Part shown: positions 46,988 through 58,720 of the stretch, in pieces
How the letters are laid out: each line of letters starts with the position of its first letter
Numbering within the stretch: the first letter of the stretch is position 1
Source: Arachis hypogaea
Lineage: Eukaryota > Streptophyta > Magnoliopsida > Fabales > Fabaceae
Assembly (NCBI RefSeq): GCF_003086295.3
Contig: NC_092045.1
Span: 24,246,890-24,310,889, forward strand
Length of the DNA stretch: 64,000 nucleotides
Reading direction: 5' to 3'
Notes under the pieces: generated by a model
What the model saw: only the letters and a program-made list of their open reading frames with translations
What the model was told of the DNA's origin: nothing
Database searches by the model: none
Program-made: the position numbers and the translations under genes

Positions 46988-49900
46988 TGTGTAAGATCCA
47001 GAACTTTTGAAAAGTCTTATTATGATCAAGTCTCAAATTCTATGGTTATTTATAGCCTTAATTTCAGAAATTATTTTATTAAAGATAATTAAGGCGAGTT
47101 TTGATTTATTGAATTTGAGATGAGTTATGATTATTATCCAATTTTATAATTATTAGATTATTTTCTATATTTCGATTATAAATTTGACAGTTATGAAATA
47201 ATAGGGGTTTTACATGAGTTGGATTATATAAGTAATATTTAAATATTAATACTGCTGTTTTAGGAAAATAGAGAAGTTAATTATATTATTCCACATTGTT
47301 GGATTTGGGCATTTTATTGAAAATAATTTATGAAATTGATAAACAAATAGTATTTCCTATATATAATTAGTATTGGATTTTATTTGGGTTTCAATTACTA
47401 TATTGCCCCTAACCCTAATTTTTGGAAAAAAAAAACACACACACACACCAAACACCCTCAGCAAACTCACCCAAACCTGAAACCCTAACCTCCCTCAACA
47501 CCTTCAGCGCCGCAAACCCTCCTTACTGCCGCCACCTCACTCACAATCAACACACAAACACAGGGACGGGGAAGAAGGGAAAGATAGCGCCGCTGCCGTT
47601 GTGCTTGGCTGCAGCCGTCGCCGTCCTTGCTCCGAACTTGCCGACGAGTGGTCGCCACTGTGGCGCGCCGAGAGGAGAGAAGTCGTGCCTGGAAGTCGTC
47701 TTGTTCTGCCGCCAAGGGTTCCATCTCAGTCAACCTGTCGCGGTTGGTACTGCGGTTGTCCCTGATGGAGTCCACCGTGGAGAAGAGAACGACGCAAGGT
47801 AGAGGAGGACGCGCTGCCGCTCCCGCCGTGAATCGCGACCAGAGGAAGAAGCGGGTCATGCAAGAGGAGCAGAGGGTGGTGCTTATGCCACTACGCCCCT
47901 TGCCGCCGCCGTCGAGGTCACCACGCAGTCCACATTGCCAGCTTCGGAAAGAGAATCATGGTGGAGCTTCGTTTCTGCTTCTAGGTGGAGGAAAGCCAAT
48001 GAAGGGAGAGAACGCCATTGAGTGGAGGAAAATGCCACTGTCGTGTTTCTCAGTCACTGGTGGTGGAGCTCGCATCGCTGGGTGAGCCGCCGTTCTTACC
48101 ATTGCTCTGCTTGGGTTCTGTGTTGAGCACGCCGCTGTTGCCTTTGGAAGCTGCTACTGAGGCCAGGATGCTATGGTGGTTGCTAATGGAGCTACCGTTG
48201 ATGAATGTGATGCGGCTATGCTGATTCTGAGTTGCTGTGTCACGGAAGAAGTAAGAAACACACTGGAATGGCAACATCGAAGCTGCTGTTCAGTTGATGC
48301 CACTGCCTGGGTCGTTGTGGTAGAAGCCGCCATTGATAGAGCTGCTCTGTTTAGTGATTTCTGCAAGTTTCGACCTTTCGGTAAGGGTTTTAAATTTGTG
48401 GTTTCGGTCATTTGGAATTTCGAAAAGGTTTTGATGCTGTGCGGTTTTTATAGATGACCCACCGGAGCTTCTGGCCACCGCCGGAGCTGTTGCCGAGCCG
48501 GTTCGAAATCGCAGCTGTTCCGTTTTGTTAATTCGGTGAGTATATCTATTTTCGAAAGCTCTGCGTTAGTGTTCTGTTCTGTGCGATAAAGTATTTGCGA
48601 TGTTAATGGTTTTAGGAGTTAGAATCCGGTTCATTTATGCCGCTTGTAGCCGTTTCTGCTTTTGAGAGAGCAAGCAGAGCCGAGGTTCTGATTGCCGGTG
48701 ATTTCGGGCTGAGCAAAAAGGAATCAGTTAACGAGTTTGGGCTATGGAATTGCGTTTTGAGGTAAGGGCGCTTTCCAAAAACTATGTTTTATGTATTGGA
48801 ATTATTACATATGGATACCGATGTGAGATATTGTGTATTTGGTGATTGTATCTGCCTTATGTATTATTTGATTGACTCGAATGATTATGGATGTTGGTTT
48901 GGCTGAATTGTTGTGCGGCTTTGTGAATTGTAATGTTTGAAGTTAATTCTTTAAAGATTTGAAATCTAAGTTTAATCCGTTGAGGATTGATTTGATTTGA
49001 GTTAATTATTTTGATGATTTGAGAAGTCGAATGCACTTTTGAATTCAGCCTGGTTTACTTTAATTGACTTGGTTTTGGACAAATGATTTATTTCTAAACC
49101 GATTCTTTTAAGCTTTGGAAATGAGTTAAATCAGTTGATATTGAGATGATTTTGAAATGGTTTTTCTTGAGATATGCCACTGAGGCGACTGTTTGATTTA
49201 GCTTGCTTTTGAATTGATTTCTGGTTTTGAGCTGTTGAAAAGGAATGAGAAATGGTTTAGTTGGGACCCAAACCGGGTGGCAAAAGTCCAAGTTTTAGGG
49301 GAGGTGCTGCCGAAATTTCTACAAAATCCTACTCTTGTTTGTAAAGTTATTTAAAAAGGGTTGGATTTGAGAAATTGTATTATTTGATTTATTAAGAGAA
49401 TATTTATGTTTTCAAACTTAATTTATTTAATGAACTTTATGCGTTGAGTTCGGCTTATTTAGAAATAAACTATTTGTACAGTTTGAATCACTGAAGGAAA
49501 GAATGATGCTCTAATGTTGATTTCAATATAAAAAGGAGCTTTTAGTGATTTTAAAGGAATCTAGACTTTTGATTGAGTAATCAAGTTTGAGGCATTTTGG
49601 AAGAGTTAGAAAAATGGGTTCCAAAAAGAAACCTGAAAGTGGTTTGATTCAAATGAACCGGTTCCGTTTCAAATGAGTCGATTTTTGGACCGGGTTGGAA
49701 CTTGTGATTTTTTATGACCTTCCCTAAAGACTCGGGACTCTGGCAAGAAATTTTTGTTATAAAATCCCATTGTTGGATGGGTGATTTTGAATGTTCCCAA
49801 AATGAATCTTTAACTTTTCATGGTTTTGGAAGTTTTGGAAAGAGAATGCCGAGAGTGGCTTTGTTTTAAAAAGGGAACTCACTTTTAGAAAATTTGGCTT

Positions 49901-50177
49901 ATGAGCTTGAGATAATTTGAGAAATGAGATCTTTAAAGCCAAAGCTGAAAAGAGTTGAAATTTGATTTCAAAGTGAAATGGCTTGAGAAAAGTGATTTAT
50001 GGCTTAAATGCCGGTTTTATGAATTTGATGATGTTGAATGGCGGAAGTGCTGTTTGTTATGGGCCGGAATGGCTATGTATGATTATGAATATTGACTGGT
50101 TCTAGATTGAACCGTGAGCCGGAATGGCTGTCTATGATATTGATTTATGGCTGGTTGCCGAATAAGTTATGGGCTGT
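46988..50177 (+). mobile_element. Large LTR-type sequence, left part (possibly chromovirus Tekay type)
   Basis: It begins TGTGTAAGATCCAGAAC and runs through AT-rich DNA, a GC-rich block (47470-48540) and a T/G-rich stretch with repeated GCCGGAATGGCTG. The same sequence resumes at 62524 after the nested insertion (ATGGCTGATTATG). The layout resembles the long LTRs or leaders of legume Tekay-type elements, but no gag or pol is in the window to prove it. Confidence 0.45.
47422..48540 (+). other. GC-rich block with overlapping open frames, probably not a gene
   Basis: A CA microsatellite (about 47431-47450) leads into GC-rich DNA with open frames on both strands (for example 47422-47802, 47627-48085 and 47485-47859 on the minus strand). 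None shows a domain I recognise; they are rich in R, A, S and P, as GC-rich non-coding DNA gives. I favour a leader or LTR segment of the surrounding element. Confidence 0.45.
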
Positions 50178-51308
50178 TGATGAATAGATTTTTGACGGCT
50201 TAGAATTTCACAAATGAATTCTCGTTGCAAGTATAGTTTCTAAACCAATCACTAATCCTTTCATACAAAAAAGTTGTTTGTCACTAAAACAAACCCCTAA
50301 AATTTATAAACCGAAGTATTCAAACCTCGGGTCGTTCTCCCTAGGAATTACAATAAAGTGTCTTGTTATTGGTTGTGAATTATTTTGGGGTTTTGATAAG
50401 AAGTATGAAAGATAAATGGCAAGAAAGTAAACTAAGGCCTAAAAAGGTCTTGGCAAGGGTTGGTGGTCAAGGATCTCTATCCTAATCACTAACCACAATA
50501 TGAGAATTGGCAAGGATTAATCTCATTAAATCATCCTCTAACTAGTAGTAAAGGAAAGTCAAATGAGCTATATCAATCCTAGTCCATAAGTCCTAACTCT
50601 CCACTAATTCAATTAGTGAGAACTAGAGTCAATGGATCCCAATCATCAATTACTTGGACATTAGTAACTCAAGAGTTCCTAAGTTACCTTTCCAAGCCAA
50701 GAACATAAAACTATACTCTAAAATCCAACCAAGCATTTCATCAAACACTTGGAAGGCATAAAAGGAAAGCATAGTAAATTGATAACAAGAATAGAATCTA
50801 ACAACAATTATTGAAATGAATTAACAATAACAATCAAAAGAAACACATTTATTATGAATTACCTTGATTGAATTGAAAGAGAGTAGAAGAAACAAAAGTG
50901 GATCTACAATCAAAGTATAAGAACAACATAAAGGAAGTTACAACAAAAGAATAGAGAAAGATGAATATAACAACAAAGAATTGAAAGGTAGAAGTAGAAG
51001 AAAGCAAAGATTAAAACCTAGATCTAAGAACTAATCCTAATCCTAATCCTAATTCTAGAGAGAAGTGAGAGCTTCTTTCTCTAGAAACTACTTCTAAAAC
51101 TAAACTATGACTAATGGTAACTAACATCTAAAGCATGAAAGTATCTTCATTCCCCCTTCAATCCTTGGCTTAAATAGCATCAGAAATGGGTTGGATTGGG
51201 CCCACAAGGCTTCTAAAATCGCTGGCCACATTTTGCTTTAAGTGAACCAGGTGGCAGCAACGGCGTGTGCGCGTACTATGCGCGTGCGCGCCGCCATACG
51301 TGTAGCAA

Positions 51309-53132
51309 TGGTGGACGAAATTGTGATCCATGTTCTAACTATTTTGAGATGAAAGCTTTATTATGGCACTGGTTGAATTCACAACTCCGTTCAACTAACC
51401 AGCAAGTGTACTGGGTCGTCCAAGTAATAAACCTTACGTGAGTAAGGGTCGATCCCACAGAGATTGTCGGTATGAAGCAAGCTATGGTCACCTTGTAAAT
51501 CTCAGTCAGGCAGATTAAAATGGTTTATGGGTTTCGAAAATAAAGATAAAAGAATAGATCAAATAAAAGGATAGAAGACTTATGCAGATTCATTGGTGGG
51601 AATTTCAGATAAGCGGATGGAGATGCTGCATGGCTCAAGGACGCCTGCTCTCCTACTGCTTCTACTCAATCCTTCTTACTCCTTTCCATGGCAAGCTTTG
51701 TATAGGGGTTCACCATCAGCTGTGGCTACTTTCAATCCTCTCGGGAAAATGATCCTATGCGGTTGTCAGGCGCACGGCTAATCGTCTGGAGGCATCACCC
51801 ATGGTTGATGGCTACATCCCATCCTCGCAGTGAAAACTAATGCTCACGCACTCTGTCACAGTACGGCTAATCACCGGTTGGTTCCCGCTCCTACTGGAAT
51901 AGAATCCCTTGATTCTTTTGCGTCTGTCACTAACGCCCAGCAGGTTGCAAGTTTGAAGCACGTCACAGTCATTCATTACCGGAATCCTACTCGGAACACC
52001 ACAGACAAGGTTAGACTTTCCGGATTCCCAGGATCCTACTCGGAATACCACAGACAAGGTGAGACTTTCCGGATCCTCATAAATGCCGCCATCTATCTAG
52101 CTTATACCACGAAGATTCTGTTGGGGAATCTAAGAGATACGCATTCAAGCTCTGTTGCATGTAGAACGGAAGTGGTTGTCAATCACGTGCGTTCATAAGT
52201 GAGAAAATAATGATCGTCACTTTCATCATTATATTCATCATGTTCTTGGGTACGAATGGATATCTTGGAATAAGAATAAGAGAGATTTGAATAAAAGAAA
52301 ATAGAACTTCATTAATACTTGAGGTACAGCAGAGCTCCACACCCTTAATCTATGGTGTGCAGAAACTCCACCGTTGAAAATACATAAGCAAAGGGTTCAG
52401 GCATGGCCGAATGGCCAGCCCCCCCTAACGTGATCAATGATCTCCTAAGATGAAGAATAAACCAAAACTGAGACCAAAGATGAAACGTGGTCAAAAAAGA
52501 CATCTAATACATTAGATAAATGTTCTATTTATACTAGATTAGCTACTAGGGTTTACATGAGTAAGTAATTGATGCATAAATTCACTTCCGGGGCCCACTT
52601 GGTGTATGCTTGGGCTGAGCTTGATTAATCCACGAGTTGAGGCATTTCTTGGAGTTGAACTCCGAGTTATGACGTGTTTTGGGCGTTCAACTCCGGATCA
52701 TGACGTTTTTCTGGCGTTTAACTCCAGTCAGCAGCGTGTACTTGGCGTTCAACGCCAAGTTACGTCGTCATTCTTCGAATAAAGTATGGACTATTATATA
52801 TTGATGGAAAGCCCTGGATGTCTACTTTCCAACGCCGTTGAGAGCACGCCAATTGGAGTTCTGTAGCTCCAGAAAATCCATTTCGAGTGCAGGGAGGTCA
52901 GATTCCAACAGCATCAGTAGTCCTTTTGTCAGCCTTCTTCAGAGTTTTGCTCAAATCCCTCAATTTCAGTCAGAATTTACCTGAAATCACAGAAAAACAC
53001 ACAAACTCATAGTAAAGTCCAGAAATGTGAATTTAGCATAAAAACTAATGAAAACATCCCTAAAAGTAGCTTAAACTTACTAAAAACTATCTAAAAATAA
53101 TGCCAAAAAGCGTATAAATTATCCGCTCATCA
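51309..53132 (-). repeat. 3' LTR of the young element
   Basis: TGGTGGACGAAATTGTG to CCGCTCATCA, 1824 bases. Differences from the other LTR seen by eye: 51688 (C/A), the C run near 52418, about 52590 (C/T), about 52917 (T/C) and about 53098 (T/C). A palindrome array lies at about 52645-52765. Confidence 0.92.
52525..52533 (-). promoter_or_regulatory. Probable TATA box in the 3' LTR
   Basis: On the minus strand it reads TATAAATAG, followed by AACATTTATCTAATG. The identical sequence is in the other LTR at 61473-61481. Confidence 0.55.
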
Positions 53133-54219
53133 CAACACCAAACTTAAATTGTTGCTTGTCCCCAAGCAACTAAAAATCAAATAGGATAAAAGAAGAGAAT
53201 ATACTATAAATTCCGAAATATCAATGAATATTAATTTAATTAGATGAGCGGGACTTGTAGCTTTTTGCTTCTGAACAGTTTTGGCATCTCACTTTTTCCT
53301 TTGAAGTTTAGAGTGATTGGCTTCTCTAAGAACTTAGAATTTCGGATAGTGTTATTGACTTTCCTAGTTAAGCATGTTGATTCTTGAACACAGTTACTTA
53401 TGAGTCTTGGCTGTGGCCCTAAGCACTTTGTCTTCTAGTATTACCACCGGATACACAAATGCCACAGACACATGACTGGGTGAACCTTTTCAGATTGTGA
53501 CTCAGCTTTGCTAGAGTCCCCAGTTAGTGGTGTCCAGAGCTCTTAAGCACACTCTTTTGGATCACGACTTTAACCACTCAGTCTTAAGCTTTTCACTTGG
53601 ACCTTCATGACACAAGCACATGGTTAGGGACAGCTTGATTTAGCCGCTTAGGCCTGGATTTAACTTCCTTGGGCCCTCCTATCCATTGATGCTCAAAGCC
53701 TTGGATCCTTGCTACCCTTGCCTTTTGATTTTAAGGGCTATTGGCTTTTTCTGCTTGCTTTTTCTTTCTATTTTTTTTCGCCATTTTTTTTTTCGCACAA
53801 GCTTTTGCTTTTCACTGCTTTTTCTTGCTTCAAGAATCAATTCATGAATTTTTCAGTTCATCAATAACATTTCTCTTTGTTCATCATTCTTTCAAGAGCC
53901 AACAATTTTAACACTCATAAACAACAAGATAAAAAATATGCACTGTTCAAGCATTCATTCAGAAAACAAAAAGTATTGCCACCACATCAATATAATTAAA
54001 TTAAATTCAATAATAAATTCGAAATCTATGTACTTCTTGTTCTTTTTGAATTAAAACATTTTGCATTTAAGAGAGATGAAAGACTAATGGATTTTATTCA
54101 TAGCTTTAAGGCATGTTTACATACTAATGATCATGAAATAAAGACACAAAACATAGATAAACACAATAATTAAAAACCGAAAGCAGAAAGAAATAAAGAA
54201 CAAGGAATGAATCCACCTC
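53133..54219 (-). other. 3' non-coding region of the young element
   Basis: No gene. Next to the LTR on the minus strand lies TTGCTTGGGGACAAGCAACA then TTTAAGTTTGGTGTTG, the same arrangement as at 12100-12147 in the old element. Pyrimidine-rich runs occur near 53750-53830. Confidence 0.6.
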
Positions 54220-55359
54220 TTAGTGGCGTCTTCTTCTTGAAGAACCAACAATGTCCTTGAGCTCTTCTATGTCCCTTCCTTGCCTTTGTTGCTCCTCCCT
54301 CATTGCTCTTTGATCTTCTCTTATTTCTTGGAGAATGATGGAGTGCTCATGATGTTCCACCCTTAATTGTTCAACATTATGACTCAAATCTTCTAAAGAG
54401 GTATTGAGTTGCTCCCAATAGTTGTTGGGAGAAAAGTGCATTCCTTGAGGCATTTGTTGATGATGAACTTCCTCATGTTCTTCTTGAGGGCCGTGAGGCA
54501 CTTCTCTTGTTTGCTCCATCCTTTTCTTGGTGATGGGCTTGTCTTCTTCAATGGAGACATCTCCATCTATGATAACTCCAGCTGAGTAACATAGATGGCA
54601 AATAAGATGAGGGAAGGCTAACCGTGCCATGGGTGAGGACTTGTCGGCTATTTTGTAGAGTTCATTGGAGATGACTTCATGAACCTCTACTTCCTCTCCA
54701 ATCATGATGCTATGGATCATGATGGCCCGATCCACAGTAACTTCAGATCGGTTGCTAGTAGGGATGATGGATCTTTGAATGAACTCCAACCATCCTCTAG
54801 CCATAGGCTTGAGATCCAGTCTTCTTAGTTGGACTGGCTTGCCTTTGGAGTCTATTCTCTATTGGGCGCCTTCCACACATATGTCCGTAAGGACTTGGTC
54901 CAACCTTTGATTAAAGTTGACCCTTCTTGTGTAGGGGCGTTCATCACCTTGCATCATGGGTAAGTGAAACGCCAACCTCACATTTTCCGGACTAAAATCT
55001 AAGTATTTCCCCCGAACCATTGTGATATAGTTCTTTGGATTCGGGTTCATACTTTGATCATGGTTCCTAGTGATCCATGCATTGGCATAGAACTCTTGAA
55101 CCATCAATATTCCGACTTGTTGCATGGGGTTGGCTAAGACTTCCCAACCTCTTCTTTGGATTTCATGTCGGATTTCCGGATACTCATTCTTTTTGAGCTT
55201 GAAAGGGACCTCGGGGATCACTTTCTTCTTTGCCACAACATCATAGAAGTGGTCTTGATGGCTCTTGGAGATGAATCTCTCCTTCTCCCATGACTCGGAG
55301 GTGGAAGCTTTTGTCTTCCCTTTCCCTTTTCTTGAGGATACTCCGGTCTTAGGTGCCAT
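54220..55359 (-). pseudogene. Second ORF of the young element, plant transposon-associated protein type, one stop
   Basis: The frame runs 380 codons from MAPKTGVSSRKGKGKTKAST to SSRRRRH with a single TAG at 54859-54861, after VEGAQ; relatives usually have tryptophan there, so TGG to TAG is likely. The middle has GRKYLDF-like VRGKYLDFSPENVRLAFHLP and MARGWLEFIQRSIIPTSNRS, found in the 'putative plant transposon protein' family (Pfam Transposase_32) that occurs downstream of pol in legume Athila-like elements. The C-terminus is a predicted coiled coil (LSHNVEQLRVEHHEHSIILQ) with a basic end. The family's role is unknown; it lies where an envelope-like gene sits in some Athila elements. Confidence 0.7.
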
Positions 55360-55804
55360 TGATGGTGAATGAAAAAAAAAGCTTAGGCTTTTTCCACACC
55401 AAACTTAAAATTTTGCTCGTCCCCGAGCAAGAAAGAAAAGGGAAGTAGAAGAAGAAGAAGAAGAGAATATGGAAGAGAGGGAGAAGATGTGGTTCGGCTA
55501 TGTGGGAGAATGTGGGTTTGTGATGTGTGAAAATGAAAAAGAGTGGAAGGGTATTTATAGGGAGAGGGGGGTATAGGTTCGGCCAATTTGGGTGGGAATG
55601 GGTGGGAAAATGAATTTGAATTTTATGGAGGTAGGTGGGGTTTATGGGGAAGAGGAGGTTGATGTGAATGGTGAATGGGGTAATTGGGAAGAGGAATTGA
55701 GGTGATTGGTGAAGGTTTTTGGGAAGTGTGACATGGGAAAGAATGAAAATGAGATTTGGATTAGGAGAGTGTGATTAGGATTAAAGAAAAGGTGGGAATG
55801 TGGT
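55360..55804 (-). other. Leader of the second ORF
   Basis: On the minus strand the segment before the ORF is pyrimidine-rich (TTCTTCTTCTTCTACTTCCC) and contains TTTAAGTTTGGTGTGG just before the start codon. No other gene is seen. Confidence 0.5.
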
Positions 55805-55868
55805 AGGTGGGGATCCTGTGGGGTCCACAGATCCTGAGGTGGGGATCCTGTGGGGTCCACAGATCCTG
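55805..55868. repeat. Two tandem copies of a 32-base unit
   Basis: AGGTGGGGATCCTGTGGGGT...CAGATCCTG is repeated exactly twice. The unit itself contains short inverted parts (GGATCC; TGTGGGGTCCACA). Confidence 0.85.
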
Positions 55869-55927
55869 AGGTGAAAAGAAATACCATTCCTTCACCATAT
55901 AGGCATGTAAATTGCCTCCATGCATCA

Positions 55928-56175
55928 TTCTGGCGTTCAAACGCCCATTGGTGCATGTTCTGGGCGTTAAACGCCCATGTAATGCATGTTTCTGGCGTTG
56001 AACGCCAGTTTCATGCTTGTTTCTGGCGTTCAGCGCCAGATTGTCCTCTGTGTGCACATCCTGGCGTTAAACGCCAGGTTGTTGCTTGTTTCTGGCGTTC
56101 AGCGCCAGAATGGTGCTCTGTTCTGGCGTTGAACGCCAGCCAGATGCATCTTACTGGCGTTGAACGCCAGTCTGT
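55928..56175. repeat. Array of eight GGCGTTNAACGCC palindromes
   Basis: Eight palindromes (TGGCGTTCAAACGCCC, GGGCGTTAAACGCCC, CTGGCGTTGAACGCCAG and CTGGCGTTCAGCGCCAG types) are spaced about 31-34 bases apart and joined by TGTTTC or TGCATG linkers. The array sits between protease and the second ORF, in place of RT and integrase. Confidence 0.9.
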
Positions 56176-56395
56176 GCTGCCTCCAGGGTGAAAAATTTTT
56201 TCTTCTGTTTTTGACTCTGTTTTTAATTTTTTTGATTTTTTTCGTGACTCCTCATGATCATGTACCTAATTAAACACAAAAATATCAAAGAAACAAAATA
56301 AAATAAAATTAGATAGATAAAATTGGGTTGCCTCCCAACAAGCGCTTCTTTAATGTCAATAGCTTGACAGTGGCTCTCATGGAGCCACAAGGTGA

Positions 56396-57037
56396 TCAGG
56401 TTAATGTTAGTGTAGTCCCAACACCAAACTTAGAGTTTGGATATGGAGTTTGAACACCAAACTTAGAGTTTGGTTGTGGCCTCACAACACCAAACTTAGA
56501 GTTTGACTGTGTGGGCTCTTCTTGACCTTGAACTGAGAGAAGCTCTTCATGCTTACTCTCTTTTGTCACAGAGGGATGGCCATGTGCCTTAAACACAAGG
56601 TAGTCCCCATTCAATTGAAGAACTAACTCTCCTCTGTTGACATCTATCACAGCTCCTGCTGTGGCTAGGAAAGGTCTTCCTAGGATGATGCATTCATCAT
56701 CTTCCTTCCTAGTGTCTAGGATTATGAAATCAGCAGGGATGTAAAGGCCTTCAACCTTTACTAGCATGTCCTCTACTATTCCATAAGCTTGTCTTATTGA
56801 CTTATCTGCCAATTGCAATGAGAACAAGGCAGGTTGTACCTCAATGATCCCCAGCTTCTCCATTACAGAGAGTGGCATCAGATTTATCCCTGAGCCAAGA
56901 TCACATAGAGCTTTTTCAAAGCTCATGTTGCCAATGGTGCAAGGTATTAAGAACTTGCCAGGATCTTGTTTCTTTTGAGGTAGAGTTTTCTGAATCCAAG
57001 TGTCTAGTTCACTAATGAGCAAGGGAGGTTCACTTTC
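56396..57037 (-). pseudogene. Aspartic protease of the young element, behind one stop codon
   Basis: In frame with gag but separated from it by one TAG. It contains KALCDLGSGINLMPLSVMEK around the active-site aspartate, LQLADKSIRQAYGIVEDMLV, FIILDTRKEDDECIILGRPF and an ID end. The C-terminus has three SKFGV repeats from ACACCAAACTTAGAGTTTGG copies (56421, 56454, 56487). There is no RT after it. It may be made by read-through of the stop or not at all. Confidence 0.75.
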
Positions 57038-58720
57038 CTAAGTCTCATTACCAAACAACTTGGCATTCAGCTTCATGATAGCTCCTAAATATTGAGCAAC
57101 TTGCTCTCCAGTCACATCTTCATCCTCTTCAAAGGAAGAATAGTCTTCAGAGCTCATGAATGGCAGAAGGAGATTTAATGGAATCTCTATGGTCTCTAGA
57201 TGAGCCTCAGATTCCTCTGGATCCTTAATAGGAAACTCCTTCTTGCTTGAAGGACGTCCCAGGAGGTCTTCCTCACTAGGATTTTCGTCCTCCTCCTCCC
57301 CTATGCATTCGGCCATTTTGATTAAATCAATGGCCTTGCACTCTCCTTTTGGATTCTCTTCTGTATTGCTTGGGAGAATACTGGGAGGAGTTTCAATAAC
57401 TTTCTTACTCAGTTGGCCCACTTGTGCCTCCAAATTTCTAATGGAGGATCTTGTTTCATTCATGAAACTGAAAGTGGCCTTTGACAGATCAGAGACTATA
57501 TTGGCTAAATTAGAAGTGTTTTGTTCAGAGTTCTCTGTCTGTTGCTGAGAAGATGATGGATATGGCTTGCTATTGCTTAACCTATTGCGTCCACCATTGT
57601 TAAAGCCTTGTTGAGGCTTTTGTTGATCCTTCCAGGAGAAATTTGGATGATTTCTCCATGATGGATTATAAGTGTTTCCATAAGGTTCACCCATATAATT
57701 AACCTCTGCCATGGCAGGGTTCTCAGGATCATAAGCTTCTTCAGAAGCTGCCTCTCTAGTACTGTTGGATGCATGTTGCAATCCATTCAGATTTTGAGAG
57801 ATCATGTTGACCTGTTGAGTCAACACTTTGTTCTGAGCCAATATGGCATTCAGAGCATCAATTTCAAGAACTCCTTTCTTCTGAGGTATCCCATTATTCA
57901 CGGAATTCCTCTCCGAGGTATACATGAACTGGTTGTTTGCAACCATGTCAATGAGTTCTTGAGCCTCTTCAGGCGTTTTCTTCAGGTGAATAGATCCACC
58001 TGCAGAATGGTCCAGTGACATTTTCGAAAATTCAGAGAGACCATAATAGAATATATCTAACATGGTCCATTCTGAAAACATGTCAGATGGACATCTTTTG
58101 GTCAACTGCTTGTATCTTTCCCAAGCTTCATAGAGGGATTCACCATCTTTTTGTTTGAAGGTTTGAACATCCACTCTCAGCTTGCTCAGCTTTTGAGGAG
58201 GAAAGAATTTATCCAAGAAGGCAGTGACCAGCTTATCCCAGGAGTCCAGGCTATCCTTAGGTTGTGAATCCAACCATATTCTAGCTCTGTCTCTTACAGC
58301 AAAAGGGAAAAGCATGAGTCTGTAGACTTCAGGATCAACTCCATTCGTCTTTACAGTCTCACAGATCTGCAAGAACTCAGTTAAGAACTGATAAGGATCT
58401 TCAGATGGAAGTCCATAAAACTTGCAGTTTTGTTGCATTAAAGCAACTAGTTGAGGCTTAAGCTCAAAGTTATTGGCTCCAATGGCAGGAATGGAGATGC
58501 TTCTTCCATCAAACTTGGACGTTGGCTTTGTGAAGTCACCAAGCATTCTCCTTGCATTATTATTATTATTTTCGGCTGCCATGTCCTTCTCTTGTTCGAA
58601 AATTTCTGAAAGGTTGTTTCTGGATTGTTGTAATTTAGCTTCTCTTAATTTTCTCTTCAGAGTCCTTTCAGGTTCTGAATCAACTTCAACAAGAGTGCCT
58701 TTTTCCCTGTTCCTGCTCAT
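57038..58720 (-). CDS. Gag polyprotein of the young element, intact frame
   Basis: 560 residues without a break. It starts MSRNREKGTLVEVDSEPERT and then has a linker with NNNNNARRMLGDFTKPTSKF. The retrotransposon gag core covers about residues 80-230 (FELKPQLVALMQQNCKFYGL; PFAVRDRARIWLDSQPKDSL; FKQKDGESLYEAWERYKQLT). A helical part (MVANNQFMYTSERN; ILAQNKVLTQQVNMISQ), an N/Q-rich stretch (NTYNPSWRNHPNFSWKDQQK) and an acidic C-terminus follow. No CCHC zinc knuckle is seen. It ends LNAKLFGNET then TAG. Gag would assemble the particle for this element and possibly others of its family. Confidence 0.9.
   Translation of the reverse strand: MSRNREKGTLVEVDSEPERTLKRKLREAKLQQSRNNLSEIFEQEKDMAAENNNNNARRMLGDFTKPTSKFDGRSISIPAIGANNFELKPQLVALMQQNCKFYGLPSEDPYQFLTEFLQICETVKTNGVDPEVYRLMLFPFAVRDRARIWLDSQPKDSLDSWDKLVTAFLDKFFPPQKLSKLRVDVQTFKQKDGESLYEAWERYKQLTKRCPSDMFSEWTMLDIFYYGLSEFSKMSLDHSAGGSIHLKKTPEEAQELIDMVANNQFMYTSERNSVNNGIPQKKGVLEIDALNAILAQNKVLTQQVNMISQNLNGLQHASNSTREAASEEAYDPENPAMAEVNYMGEPYGNTYNPSWRNHPNFSWKDQQKPQQGFNNGGRNRLSNSKPYPSSSQQQTENSEQNTSNLANIVSDLSKATFSFMNETRSSIRNLEAQVGQLSKKVIETPPSILPSNTEENPKGECKAIDLIKMAECIGEEEDENPSEEDLLGRPSSKKEFPIKDPEESEAHLETIEIPLNLLLPFMSSEDYSSFEEDEDVTGEQVAQYLGAIMKLNAKLFGNET

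Noticed and set aside
47627..48085. Possible host gene in the GC-rich block
   Set aside because: Open frames overlap on both strands, none has a recognisable domain or consistent splice pattern, and the block lies inside an LTR-type sequence.
51830..52198. 122-codon open frame found in both young LTRs, antisense to the element
   Set aside because: It is identical because the LTRs are. In the older LTRs at 24397 and 29977 the start and frame are not kept, and no motif is seen.
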